Part shown: in pieces, positions 16,548 through 24,559 of the stretch
Layout: the number at the start of each line of letters is the position of its first letter
Position numbering within the stretch: position 1 is the first letter of the stretch
DNA from: Nocardia sp. NRRL S-836
GTDB taxonomy: Bacteria; Actinomycetota; Actinomycetes; Mycobacteriales; Pseudonocardiaceae
Length of the DNA: 64,000 nt
Direction of reading: 5' to 3'
Assembly: GCF_001279525.1 (NCBI RefSeq)
Contig: NZ_LGDY01000058.1
Location: 180,889-244,888 of the forward strand
Notes under the pieces: model-generated
The model's input: only the letters and a program-made list of their open reading frames with translations
What the model was told of the DNA's origin: nothing
Database searches by the model: none
Made by a program: the position numbers and the translations under genes

Positions 16548-18152
16548 ATGCTGTTTCGGGTCTTCGGCTCGCTGGAGGTCACCAGATCCGGTGAACCTCT
16601 CAGGATGTCCGCGGACAAACCACGTCGAATGCTCTCCATGCTGCTGCTGAAGGCCAACCACTGGGTGAGCGACAGCGAGCTCGTCGACGCGATGTGGTCG
16701 TCCGGACCGCCCGCCTCCGCCTCGGTGAACCTCAAGACCTACGTGAGCCAGTTGCGCCAGCAGCTCGGTTCGGCGGAGCGCGTCGAACGCAGGCAGGGCG
16801 CGTACCGGCTGACCGTCGCCCGCGACGAGCTGGACACCACGATCTTCGAGGACCTGGTCGAGCGGGGCAGGACCGCCTTCAAGGGCGGCGATGCCGAGGC
16901 GGCTGCCGGGCACCTGGGCGAGGCGCTGGAGCTGTGGCGCGGTGAGCCGTTCGAGTCGCTGGACGCCGATGCCGCGGGGTTCGAACGCGCGCGCCTGACC
17001 GAGCTGCGGTGGTCGGCCCGTGCCGCACTCGCCGACGCGCTGGTCGCCGCCGGTCGCGACGACGAGGCGATCGCGCTGCTGCGTGCGATGACCGCCGACG
17101 ACCCGTTGCGCGAACGGACCTGGCTCCGCCTGATCGCGACGCTGCACGAGGGCGGCCGCCGGGCGGAGGCGCTCGCCACCTACCAGCAGGCGCGGGCCGC
17201 GATCGTGACCGACCTCGGCATCGACCCCGGACCCGACCTGCGCGACCTGCACGCGCGGATCCTGCGGGCCGACGCCGACGCCTCAGACACCGCCGACACC
17301 GACACCACCGCTGCCGACACCACCGCTGCCGACACCGCCGACACCGACGCCGCTGGGCCGGCCGAGCCGGCGCCATCACCCGTTCCCGTGGCCCGAGCGA
17401 GCGCGCCACGAAGGTCTCCGGTGCTGCTCATCGCGCTCGCGGCACTGGTCGTCATCGTCCTCGTCGTTGGCTTCGTGGTCGCCCAACGGCCGGAGAGCCC
17501 GCGGGAGAACACCGCCGCCACCACCGCGGCGGCCCGGTTCGGCTGGGGCGAGCCGGTGCACGCGGGAGAGTTCACCAGCGGTCTCGACGGCGGGTGGACG
17601 GCGGTCGGACCGCGCAGCGGACGTGACGGCAAGGGCCGCCAGCTGCCGGAGCAGGTGAGCGTGCACGACGGCGTCGCGGTCATCACCGGCCTGCCCAACG
17701 GCGACACGGGGTTCCTGGCCCGGTCACCGGGCAGGAAGCACGGGCGCTGGGAGGCGCGCGTCAAGGTCCCCGCCGGGTGCGCGTGCTACCGGCCGGTGCT
17801 CACGCTCTGGCCGGACGCCAACAACCCCCCGGCCGGCGGCGAGATCGTCTACCTGGAGGCGTTCGACGCCCTGCGGCAGGAAGCCAGGTTCTTCCTCTAC
17901 AGCGCGGCCAGCCCCACCCCGTTGTCGGGCGTGCGGGAGGTCGACCTGACGACGTGGAACCACTTCGCGGTCGAGTGGACCGAGGACCGGCTCACCGCCT
18001 ACGTCAACGGCGAGGTCTGGTACAGCACCACCGAGAAGAGCCTGCTGCCGCCGGGCGCCATGAGCCCCACCGTCAAGCTCGACCTCGTCTCGGGCGGGAC
18101 CGTGACCACCTCGACCCTGGAGATCGACTGGATTCGCGAGTACGCGGCCTGA
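16548..18152 (+). CDS. SARP regulator fused via a TM helix to a GH16-like domain
   Basis: 534 residues from the ATG at 16,548, which has AGGGGC 7 nt upstream; ATGs at 16,533 and 16,467 are alternatives. Residues 1-100 form an OmpR-like winged helix (FGSLEVTRSGEPL, LKTYVSQLRQQLG) and about 100-245 a BTAD helical domain, together the AfsR/DnrI (SARP) activator core. An Asp/Thr/Ala linker with 15-bp DNA repeats precedes a single TM helix (about 292-314). The C-terminus is a concanavalin-like GH16 fold. The GH16 catalytic signature ExDxxE reads E432-I-V434-Y-L-E437, so both glutamates remain but the central Asp is Val. The likely role is a membrane-bound one-component sensor of extracellular polysaccharide. 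Its 3' end overlaps the convergent transglutaminase gene by about 80 bp. Confidence 0.85.
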   Translation: MLFRVFGSLEVTRSGEPLRMSADKPRRMLSMLLLKANHWVSDSELVDAMWSSGPPASASVNLKTYVSQLRQQLGSAERVERRQGAYRLTVARDELDTTIFEDLVERGRTAFKGGDAEAAAGHLGEALELWRGEPFESLDADAAGFERARLTELRWSARAALADALVAAGRDDEAIALLRAMTADDPLRERTWLRLIATLHEGGRRAEALATYQQARAAIVTDLGIDPGPDLRDLHARILRADADASDTADTDTTAADTTAADTADTDAAGPAEPAPSPVPVARASAPRRSPVLLIALAALVVIVLVVGFVVAQRPESPRENTAATTAAARFGWGEPVHAGEFTSGLDGGWTAVGPRSGRDGKGRQLPEQVSVHDGVAVITGLPNGDTGFLARSPGRKHGRWEARVKVPAGCACYRPVLTLWPDANNPPAGGEIVYLEAFDALRQEARFFLYSAASPTPLSGVREVDLTTWNHFAVEWTEDRLTAYVNGEVWYSTTEKSLLPPGAMSPTVKLDLVSGGTVTTSTLEIDWIREYAA

Positions 18153-20238
18153 TCAGGGTGCCGGGGTCGACGGCGGCCCGGATCCTGGCGCGCAGGCCCC
18201 GTTCCGCGAGCCGCCGGCGCACCAGGCCGACCGCCTGCCACGCGCGGAGCCGCACCTCGTCGGACGGTTCGGCGCCGGACCACATCGCCTGGTCGACCGC
18301 GAACCCCAGCTGCCGCAGTCCCTCCACTGTGGACTGGAGACCGACGCCGGCCGCGACGGCGGCCAGGTCGCGCGGGGTCATGCCCTCGGTGAGCGGCACC
18401 TGGTGCTCGCGCAACCGGTCGCGCGCCTCGTGCCACGCACCGACCACCGCGCCGTTGCCCGGCCGTCGTCGCCTGCGCCAGGCGCGGACCCGCTTCGCCA
18501 GCGGAATCCCGGTGAGCCACAGGACAACCGCGACGGCGAGGCCGGCGAGCAGGAGCTCCCACGGGAACCGGAGGTCGAGGCCGGTGCCCGGCCCGTCGCC
18601 GTTGCCCGATGGGGCGACCGGCGGGTCCTGCAGCTGCTCGACGGGCGGCAGCTGGTCCCGGGCTCGCGCCACCGCCGCGGCGAGGCCCTCGCCGTTGCCC
18701 TCGCTCTTGCCCGCGGACCCGTTCGGATCCATCGGCACCCAGCCGACTCCGGTCACCGCGACCTCCGGCCACGCCAGCACGTCCCTGTTGCGCACCACGT
18801 ACTCGCCGCCCGCACCGGCCGGTGTGCGGAAACCGACGACCAGCCGGGCCGGGATCCCCGCCATCCGCGCCATCGCGACGTACGCCGCGGCGAACTGCTC
18901 GCTCGTGCCCTGCTTCGTGTCGAGCAGGAACCGCCGCAGCTGAGGCCAGCCGTGCCCGCTCGGTACGTCGGTGCCCACCGCGAGCCTGTAGTTCTCCTTG
19001 AAGTGGCGCTCCAGCTGCAACGCCGACTGGAAGCTCGGGCGCATGCCGCGCACGGCCTCCGCGACCAGCTCCTGCACGCCCGGCGGCGGGGTGCCCACGC
19101 CTCCGGTGCCGCCTTCCGCGTACGGGTTCACCGCCGCGCCGTCGAGGTTCGCGACCCCGACCTCGGGCTCCCACCAGCCGAGCCCGTACTCCGTCACCGC
19201 GCCCATCGGCCGTTGCGCCAGCAGGGTTCCCTGTGACTCCTCGACCAGCGGATCCACCCCGGTCACCGCCGCCGGCCAGGCCTGGCTGGGCAGCCAGCGC
19301 CCGCCGAGCCCCCGCACGACGACCTTCGCGTCACGCCGGTGAACGGGCACGCGCACGACGGGGCCGGGCGACAGCTCGACACCGAGTCGGCGATAACGCC
19401 CGCCGGGCGTCCAGTTCACGCCGTCGAACGCGGGCAGCACGACGACCGGCCAGCGCTCGGCCCGGTGTCCCGTCACGGTGAACACCGGCTCGTCGGGGTG
19501 CCCGAGCCGGTAGGCGATGTCGTCGAGCGGGCTGGTGACCCGTGCGTTCACCTGTGCCGCCTGGTCCTGCTTGAGCGAGTACCCCGGCTGCGGCGGCGGC
19601 ACGAGCAGCCCGACCGCGAGCGCGGCGACCACGCCGAACAGCAACGCGGGCACCACCAGCCCGCCCTGGCCCTGGGCGCGATCGGACCGGCTGACCGCGA
19701 CCAGCGTCCCGGCGACGGCCGCGTAGCCGAGCGCGCCGCCCACAGCGGCGAGGCCGGACACCGGGAGGTAGAGCTGGCTGACCACCACCACGGCGAAGCT
19801 CGGCACCAGCGCGGGCAACGGCTTGCGCGACAGCAGAACCAGTTCGACCCCGAGCACGGTCGCCAGCAGCACGAGCAGCGGCACGAAGAGCATCAGCGCG
19901 GCGTCCGGACGCGCGGGCCAGGTCGACTGCAGGGTCTGCTGCCACGACTCGGTGATCCCGGTCCGCAGCGCCGCGACCGTCTCGCCGGTGGGCAGTCCGG
20001 ACGACGTGGTCGGGAACAACAGGGTTTCGGTGATGCCGAGGAGCCCCGCCAGCGTCACGAGCAGCGGTCGCCAAGCGCTCAGCGCCCGATAGCGGGCGCA
20101 GAGCTCCACCACGCCGCACGCCACCACCGCCACGGCGGCGATCGGCGGCAGCAGCGGCAGGATCCCGAACACGGGGGCGAAGAACAGACCGGCCACCGCG
20201 GCAGCGAGCACCACGCAGACGACGGGAACCCGGCTCAC
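18073..20238 (-). CDS. TgpA-like transglutaminase-fold membrane protein, catalytic Cys/His lost
   Basis: GTG start inside the DUF58 stop (GTGA overlap), 721 residues. An N-terminal multi-TM region (about 1-235) precedes an extracytoplasmic TgpA/transglutaminase-core domain and one more TM helix (PWELLLAGLAVAVVLWLTGI). A cytoplasmic C-terminal domain ends the protein. Active enzymes have GxCxxFA, HAWxEV and DP; here the motifs read GTSEQFAAA with Ser446 for Cys, LAWPEV with Leu488 for His, and MDPNG. It should therefore be a non-catalytic binding or scaffold protein. In this common actinobacterial module (MoxR, DUF58, TgpA) the partners are thought to act at the cell envelope. The last 25 residues are basic and antisense to the SARP gene. 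Confidence 0.87.
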   Translation of the reverse strand: MSRVPVVCVVLAAAVAGLFFAPVFGILPLLPPIAAVAVVACGVVELCARYRALSAWRPLLVTLAGLLGITETLLFPTTSSGLPTGETVAALRTGITESWQQTLQSTWPARPDAALMLFVPLLVLLATVLGVELVLLSRKPLPALVPSFAVVVVSQLYLPVSGLAAVGGALGYAAVAGTLVAVSRSDRAQGQGGLVVPALLFGVVAALAVGLLVPPPQPGYSLKQDQAAQVNARVTSPLDDIAYRLGHPDEPVFTVTGHRAERWPVVVLPAFDGVNWTPGGRYRRLGVELSPGPVVRVPVHRRDAKVVVRGLGGRWLPSQAWPAAVTGVDPLVEESQGTLLAQRPMGAVTEYGLGWWEPEVGVANLDGAAVNPYAEGGTGGVGTPPPGVQELVAEAVRGMRPSFQSALQLERHFKENYRLAVGTDVPSGHGWPQLRRFLLDTKQGTSEQFAAAYVAMARMAGIPARLVVGFRTPAGAGGEYVVRNRDVLAWPEVAVTGVGWVPMDPNGSAGKSEGNGEGLAAAVARARDQLPPVEQLQDPPVAPSGNGDGPGTGLDLRFPWELLLAGLAVAVVLWLTGIPLAKRVRAWRRRRRPGNGAVVGAWHEARDRLREHQVPLTEGMTPRDLAAVAAGVGLQSTVEGLRQLGFAVDQAMWSGAEPSDEVRLRAWQAVGLVRRRLAERGLRARIRAAVDPGTLIRPRTRESSRSPGSRWSRSRPRRGRA

Positions 20239-21359
20239 CGCGACACCTCGTTCCACCTGCGCACACCATCCCGCGCATCCACGGCCGTGATCACCAGCGC
20301 GGACGGAACCGGCGCGCTGCGCGAGCCCAGCGCCAGGACGTACCGCGACGAGTAGCGCGACCGCAGCCCCGCGAGCGCCCGGAGGTCCGCGGCACCGGAC
20401 GACACCACCGTCAGACACCCACCCCGTTGTCCCGCGGCGGAAAGCACGGGCGGCACGAGCTCACGGACGTCGCTCTGCCCCAGCAGGCACAACCGGTCGA
20501 GCAACTGCCGTGCCGCCACCGCGCCGCCCGCCGTCGGCAGGTCGGCCCCGCACGACGTGACGAGCCTGCTGTGGTGCCCTGCCAGCGCGGACGCGCTGAG
20601 CAGCGAGGCCGCGAGGTCGACCGCCTCCTCGAACACCTCCGGTGGCATGACGGCACGGGTGTCGAGCAGCAGCGTGAACCTCGGCTGCACCGGATCGGCG
20701 GAGTCGCGCACCATCAACCGCCCGGTGCGCGCGGTCGCCTTCCAGTGCAGGCTGCGCACCTCGTCGCCGGGCTGGTACTCGCGCACCTCCCTGAGGTCGA
20801 GCGACCCGCGCAACGCGTCGTCGGTCGCCGACCCCTCGTGGTGGTGGCGCGGATATCCGCTGATCCGCGCGGATGCGGGATGAACCCTCGGGTGCACCCA
20901 CAGCGTCGCGCTCTCCCCGGCCGCGATCCTGTTGCGCGCCAGGCCGAACGGGTCTTCGCGGTGCAGTGCGAGCGGCCCGACCGGCATGCGTCCGCGTGTC
21001 GTCGTCGGCAGCTCGTAGTGGTAGGTGGCCTCGGCGCCGGGCTCCTGCGCGTGCACCGCCACCGGCCGGACGTTCTGCCCGGCCCGGTCCACCGCGGTGA
21101 ACCCGCGCATCCGCCACGAGGCCGCGTTGCGCACCCGCAGCCTGGCCAGCGCCGGACTTCCGCGGTTGACCCGGCCGGGGTAGACGTCGCGGGTCACCTC
21201 CACGCGTGGGCCACGCGCGGTGACCAGGACCGCGCCCAGCACCGCGCCGACACCGACCGCGCCGAGCACGCGCAGCAGTTCGTAGCCCGCCCAGTGGCCG
21301 CCGGCCGCGAGCAGGAGGGAGCCGATCAGCACGGCGACACCGCGCCGGGTCAACCGCAC
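20235..21359 (-). CDS. DUF58 domain membrane protein
   Basis: GTG start 4 bp after the upstream fibronectin gene's stop; 374 residues. Two N-terminal TM helices (about 9-50) are followed by a beta-rich region and the DUF58 signature VREYQPGDEVRSLHW (about 215). A C-terminal vWA-like domain follows (FTLLLDTRAVM). DUF58 proteins are usually encoded with MoxR AAA+ ATPases and TgpA transglutaminases and are thought to form a membrane complex. Here the MoxR gene is about 24 kb away, in the ESX region. The stop overlaps the start of the transglutaminase gene, so the two are translationally coupled. Confidence 0.9.
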   Translation of the reverse strand: MRLTRRGVAVLIGSLLLAAGGHWAGYELLRVLGAVGVGAVLGAVLVTARGPRVEVTRDVYPGRVNRGSPALARLRVRNAASWRMRGFTAVDRAGQNVRPVAVHAQEPGAEATYHYELPTTTRGRMPVGPLALHREDPFGLARNRIAAGESATLWVHPRVHPASARISGYPRHHHEGSATDDALRGSLDLREVREYQPGDEVRSLHWKATARTGRLMVRDSADPVQPRFTLLLDTRAVMPPEVFEEAVDLAASLLSASALAGHHSRLVTSCGADLPTAGGAVAARQLLDRLCLLGQSDVRELVPPVLSAAGQRGGCLTVVSSGAADLRALAGLRSRYSSRYVLALGSRSAPVPSALVITAVDARDGVRRWNEVSR

Positions 21360-21363
21360 GACC

Positions 21364-23223
21364 TCACCCCGCCGTCCACTTCAGCCGGTTCGAGGTCACG
21401 CCCTGCGCCGTGACCCACACCGTGTGCCCGACCCCGTGGTAGTAGAACGCCTCGAGCTCGGCATTCCCCTCGCTGTCGAGCTGCGCTCCATGCCCAGGGT
21501 TGGAATACCCCGGATCCGTGGAGTGCGGCATCACGTCGATGTACGTGTTCGGCTCGAACCCGCGCATCACCACCCGCATCCAGGCGCAGTTCGGCTCCTT
21601 GCATTCCGGCGCGGGCCCACCACGGGAGATCGTGATCGTGGGCTGGGTGTTCGGCACGGTGCGTTGCGAGGCGGGCGGCCCCTGGCCCGCGCTGTTGACC
21701 GCGACCACCGTGACGGTGAACGGAAGGTCCTTTCCGGACCAGATGCCGGGGATGACGTGGGTGAACACCGACCCGGACACGGTGGCCGAACCGGCACGGG
21801 ACCCGTCGTCCCGCGCCCAGCTCAGGCGGTACGAGGTGACCGGGGCGCCGTTGGCGGGCGCGGCGGTCCAGGTGACCGTCGCGGCGGTCTCGTTGCTCGT
21901 GATGTTCACGGCCAGGTTGCCCGACAGACCCGGCGGGGTCGCCGGAATGGCGGGCGGCGGGGCCTGCGTGGCCGGTGGCGGGTTCTGCCGCACCGGTGGC
22001 TGGGTCCGCCCGGCCGGCGGCTGCTGAACGATCGGCGGCTGCGGATCGGGCAACGCGAGCGGCGGCTGGGCAGTCGGCGGCTGCGCGGTCGGTGGCTGGG
22101 GCTTCTCGTTCTTCCCCTTGCCCTCGACCTCGACCGGGGTGATCGACCCGTCGCCGTCGACGACCACGACGTGCTTGCCCTCGGCGCCGTCGACGTAGAC
22201 CCGCGCGTCCTCACCGCGGCTGAGCCGCGGCTCACCCTTCTCGGCGGGGATCGGTGTCTCCTTGCGCGGACGACCGTCACCGCCGTAGGTGCGCAGCACG
22301 TTCTTGCCGCGGTCCAGCAGCACCACCGACGTGCCGGTGACGCTCGGGCTCGCGTAGTCACCGGCCGGCAGGTCGACGGTCACCGGCGTGCCGCCCGGCT
22401 CGACCAGGTGCAGGCGGTCTCTGTCCGGGTCCAGGATGGCGATCTTCCCCGCCACGTCGGCCGGCGCGACCCGCACGCCGGGCGGCAGGCTGAGGCCGAG
22501 GGGGGTCTGCTCGCCCAGACCGGACGCCTCCACCGTGCTCATCGAGCCGGCCGTGGCGTCGACGAACACCGGCTTGCCACCGCTCACGGTGAGTCCACCG
22601 GTGTGCCCGGCGGGTGCGCTGGCCGGGCAGGACAACTGGTCCGCACCACGTGCCCACGCGCAGATCGCACCGGTCTCGGCACGATGCACCCACAGCGTGG
22701 CGTCCTCGGTCGTCACCGGAGCCCCGAGCCCCCGACCGGCGGAAAGCACCTTCGGCTCACCACCGCCCATGCGCACGACCTGTCCGGACTCCGCGTAGAC
22801 CAGGTACGGCCCGCCCGCGACCTCGACCGCCGTCGGGCGTTCGCCGTTCGACGGCAGCGGAACGGTCCGCTCGACCTCCAGCGTCGACCTGTCGAACTCG
22901 GTGACGTCGTTCGACCCGACCACGTAACCGCTGGTCGGGCTCTGCACCACCTGGCTGCCCCGGTCGACCTTCGGCAGCGCGACCTGGCCGTCCGGCTTCT
23001 TGTTCGCACCGTCGACGTGCACCGCCTGGCCGAGCGCCACGTTCACGACCCAGTGCCCGCTCTGCAGGAACTCGAGACCCGACACCGGCCTGACCGCTCC
23101 GGTCAGCGCGGTCGTCACCGCGCCGAGGCAGACCACCACCAGCGCGACGACCGGCCACCGGGAAGCCCGGCCGGGCTGCCCGGAAATCCTGCGACGCGCA
23201 CGTCCCCAGATGCCGCTTTTCAC
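21364..23223 (-). CDS. Secreted fibronectin type III protein (second paralogue)
   Basis: GTG start; 619 residues. A basic N-terminus and one TM/signal helix (VVALVVVCLGAVTTAL) precede a beta-propeller-like region sharing blocks with the 14,598-16,397 protein, such as GHWVVN, QAVHVDGA, VEVAGGPYLVY, RLSRGEDARVYVDGAEGKH. A long Pro/Gln linker, one FN3 domain (about 425-530) and a Cys-containing terminal domain (APECKEPNCAWMRVVM) follow. The two paralogues bracket the SARP/transglutaminase/DUF58 genes. This copy heads the DUF58-transglutaminase operon, with a 4-bp gap, so its product probably works with those membrane proteins. Function unknown. Confidence 0.82.
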   Translation of the reverse strand: MKSGIWGRARRRISGQPGRASRWPVVALVVVCLGAVTTALTGAVRPVSGLEFLQSGHWVVNVALGQAVHVDGANKKPDGQVALPKVDRGSQVVQSPTSGYVVGSNDVTEFDRSTLEVERTVPLPSNGERPTAVEVAGGPYLVYAESGQVVRMGGGEPKVLSAGRGLGAPVTTEDATLWVHRAETGAICAWARGADQLSCPASAPAGHTGGLTVSGGKPVFVDATAGSMSTVEASGLGEQTPLGLSLPPGVRVAPADVAGKIAILDPDRDRLHLVEPGGTPVTVDLPAGDYASPSVTGTSVVLLDRGKNVLRTYGGDGRPRKETPIPAEKGEPRLSRGEDARVYVDGAEGKHVVVVDGDGSITPVEVEGKGKNEKPQPPTAQPPTAQPPLALPDPQPPIVQQPPAGRTQPPVRQNPPPATQAPPPAIPATPPGLSGNLAVNITSNETAATVTWTAAPANGAPVTSYRLSWARDDGSRAGSATVSGSVFTHVIPGIWSGKDLPFTVTVVAVNSAGQGPPASQRTVPNTQPTITISRGGPAPECKEPNCAWMRVVMRGFEPNTYIDVMPHSTDPGYSNPGHGAQLDSEGNAELEAFYYHGVGHTVWVTAQGVTSNRLKWTAG

Positions 23224-23263
23224 GCACGCAGGGTAGCCAGGCGCGTACAGAGGTGGTCCAGAA

Positions 23264-23833
23264 TCAGTACAGTCGCTGATCAGCGGGGTGGAGCACGTCG
23301 AGGTAACCGCACCCGCCGACCAGCAACGGCCGCAGGTCGCGCAGCACGCCGTCGAGCTCCTCCCGCGCGCTCGCCGACCCCGCGACCTCCGCCCGCACCT
23401 CGCACGTGTGCCACAGGCTCGGGGCGAGGTGCCCCCACTGCCACAGCTCGAAGCTGCTCTCGTCGAGCACCGCCACCGGCTGACCCGGCAGGCCGACGGC
23501 GCACCGGTCCGGGTGCGGCTCCGTGTTCCCCAGTCCGACCAGCAACGGCACGAACCGGTGGGTTCGCGCGAGAGCGACCTCGTTCCCGATCACCAGGACA
23601 CCGGTCCCGGCCAGCCTGTCGGCGGCCGCACGGGCACCGGGCAGCCCGGCCTTCTCCGCCAGGGCGAGCAGGTTCTCCAGCGTCCACGCGGGGCTCTCGG
23701 CCACGCCGTGCGCCAGCACCCACACGCCGAACTCCGCCTCGCTCAACGTCCGGTGCGCCAGTCCCACCCGCACGAGGTGCACCGCTTCGGGGTGGCGTTC
23801 GCCGACGTAGTGGCCGACCGGGAACACGTTCAT
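23264..23833 (-). CDS. Unknown ESX-linked protein, wHTH-like N-terminus (paralogue B)
   Basis: 189 residues, soluble. ATG start overlaps the upstream gene's stop (ATGA). The N-terminal half can be read as a winged-helix-like arrangement (LSEAEFGVWVLAHGV, then TLENLLALAEKAGL, then AAADRLAGTGVLVIG). The C-terminal half has the motif ELWQWGHLAPSLWHTC, also found as DLWQWAHLSPDLWTAC in its neighbour, so the two are paralogues. I do not recognise the family. Their position divergent from eccD suggests a role in regulating or assisting this secretion system. No secretion signal or membrane segment is visible. Confidence 0.75.
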   Translation of the reverse strand: MNVFPVGHYVGERHPEAVHLVRVGLAHRTLSEAEFGVWVLAHGVAESPAWTLENLLALAEKAGLPGARAAADRLAGTGVLVIGNEVALARTHRFVPLLVGLGNTEPHPDRCAVGLPGQPVAVLDESSFELWQWGHLAPSLWHTCEVRAEVAGSASAREELDGVLRDLRPLLVGGCGYLDVLHPADQRLY

Positions 23834-24420
23834 CGGACACCCTCGATCCGCACGTCGAAGCACATGGTCCTGGCGGCGAGCAGCGGTGCCACCGAACCGA
23901 GCGCACCGGCGAGCACCCGCTCCGGCTCCGTCTCCTCGGCCTCGGTGACGCCCGCTGCCGCGGCGACCCGCGCGGTCTCCTGACACGCCGTCCACAGGTC
24001 CGGCGACAGGTGCGCCCACTGCCACAGGTCGTACAGCGCTCCGGTCATCGTCACCACCGGCTGGTCGAGCAGCCCCACCGAGAACAGCCACGGCTCCCGC
24101 GCCGTGCTGCCGAGGCCGAGCACCAGCGGGAGCAGCCGGTGGCGGGAGGCGAACTCCTCAGCCGGGTGCGGCACCGCGAGCAGCCTCCTGGCCAGCAGGT
24201 CCGCCACGACCTCCGCGCCGTGGTCCTGCCGCAGCGACTCGGCCGTCGCGGGTCGCACCACGCCGTCGTCACCGGAGACACCGTGCGCCGCGCTCCACGC
24301 CGCGAACCGGGCCTCGTCGAGATCGGCCACCTCCGCCCCGATCCGCACCTGCCAGGTCTGCCGGCCGGCGCCGTCGTGCCGCGCGCCGAGTTCGTGGCCT
24401 ATCGGGAGAACCTCGTGCAC
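23830..24420 (-). CDS. Unknown ESX-linked protein (paralogue A)
   Basis: 196 residues from a GTG with AAGGAGG 5 nt upstream. It shares the overall layout of the next gene: N-terminal PIGHELGARH versus PVGHYVGERH, and the central DLWQWAHLSPDLWTAC block. The stop overlaps the next start, so the pair is co-translated, probably forming a heteromer. It is divergent from eccD across a 139-bp spacer with a perfect dyad. Function not recognised; a regulator or a cytoplasmic ESX accessory protein are the obvious options. Confidence 0.75.
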   Translation of the reverse strand: MHEVLPIGHELGARHDGAGRQTWQVRIGAEVADLDEARFAAWSAAHGVSGDDGVVRPATAESLRQDHGAEVVADLLARRLLAVPHPAEEFASRHRLLPLVLGLGSTAREPWLFSVGLLDQPVVTMTGALYDLWQWAHLSPDLWTACQETARVAAAAGVTEAEETEPERVLAGALGSVAPLLAARTMCFDVRIEGVR

Positions 24421-24510
24421 CGCCGCCTCCTTGGCATGTCCGCTAGCTGCCGAGCCCGTTCCCCGAGCGTCGCGCTTCGGCGAGCGTAGGCGCGTCCATC
24501 GCACTGGTAG

Positions 24511-24538
24511 CTCTGTCGGCAGCAAGCTGCCGACAGAG
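24511..24538. promoter_or_regulatory. Perfect 13-bp dyad upstream of eccD (operator or leader hairpin)
   Basis: CTCTGTCGGCAGC is followed by AA and its exact complement, ending 21 bp before the eccD ATG and within the divergent spacer (24,421-24,559). A DNA dyad this close to the start could be a repressor site. As RNA it would form a stable hairpin in the eccD leader, just before the ribosome-binding site. Confidence 0.6.
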
Positions 24539-24559
24539 GACGAACCCCGGGAAGACCAC

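Noticed and set aside
21424..24489. 1,021-codon forward frame across the fibronectin and paralogue genes
   Set aside because: It crosses several well-supported minus-strand genes and encodes Arg/His-rich filler without motifs.
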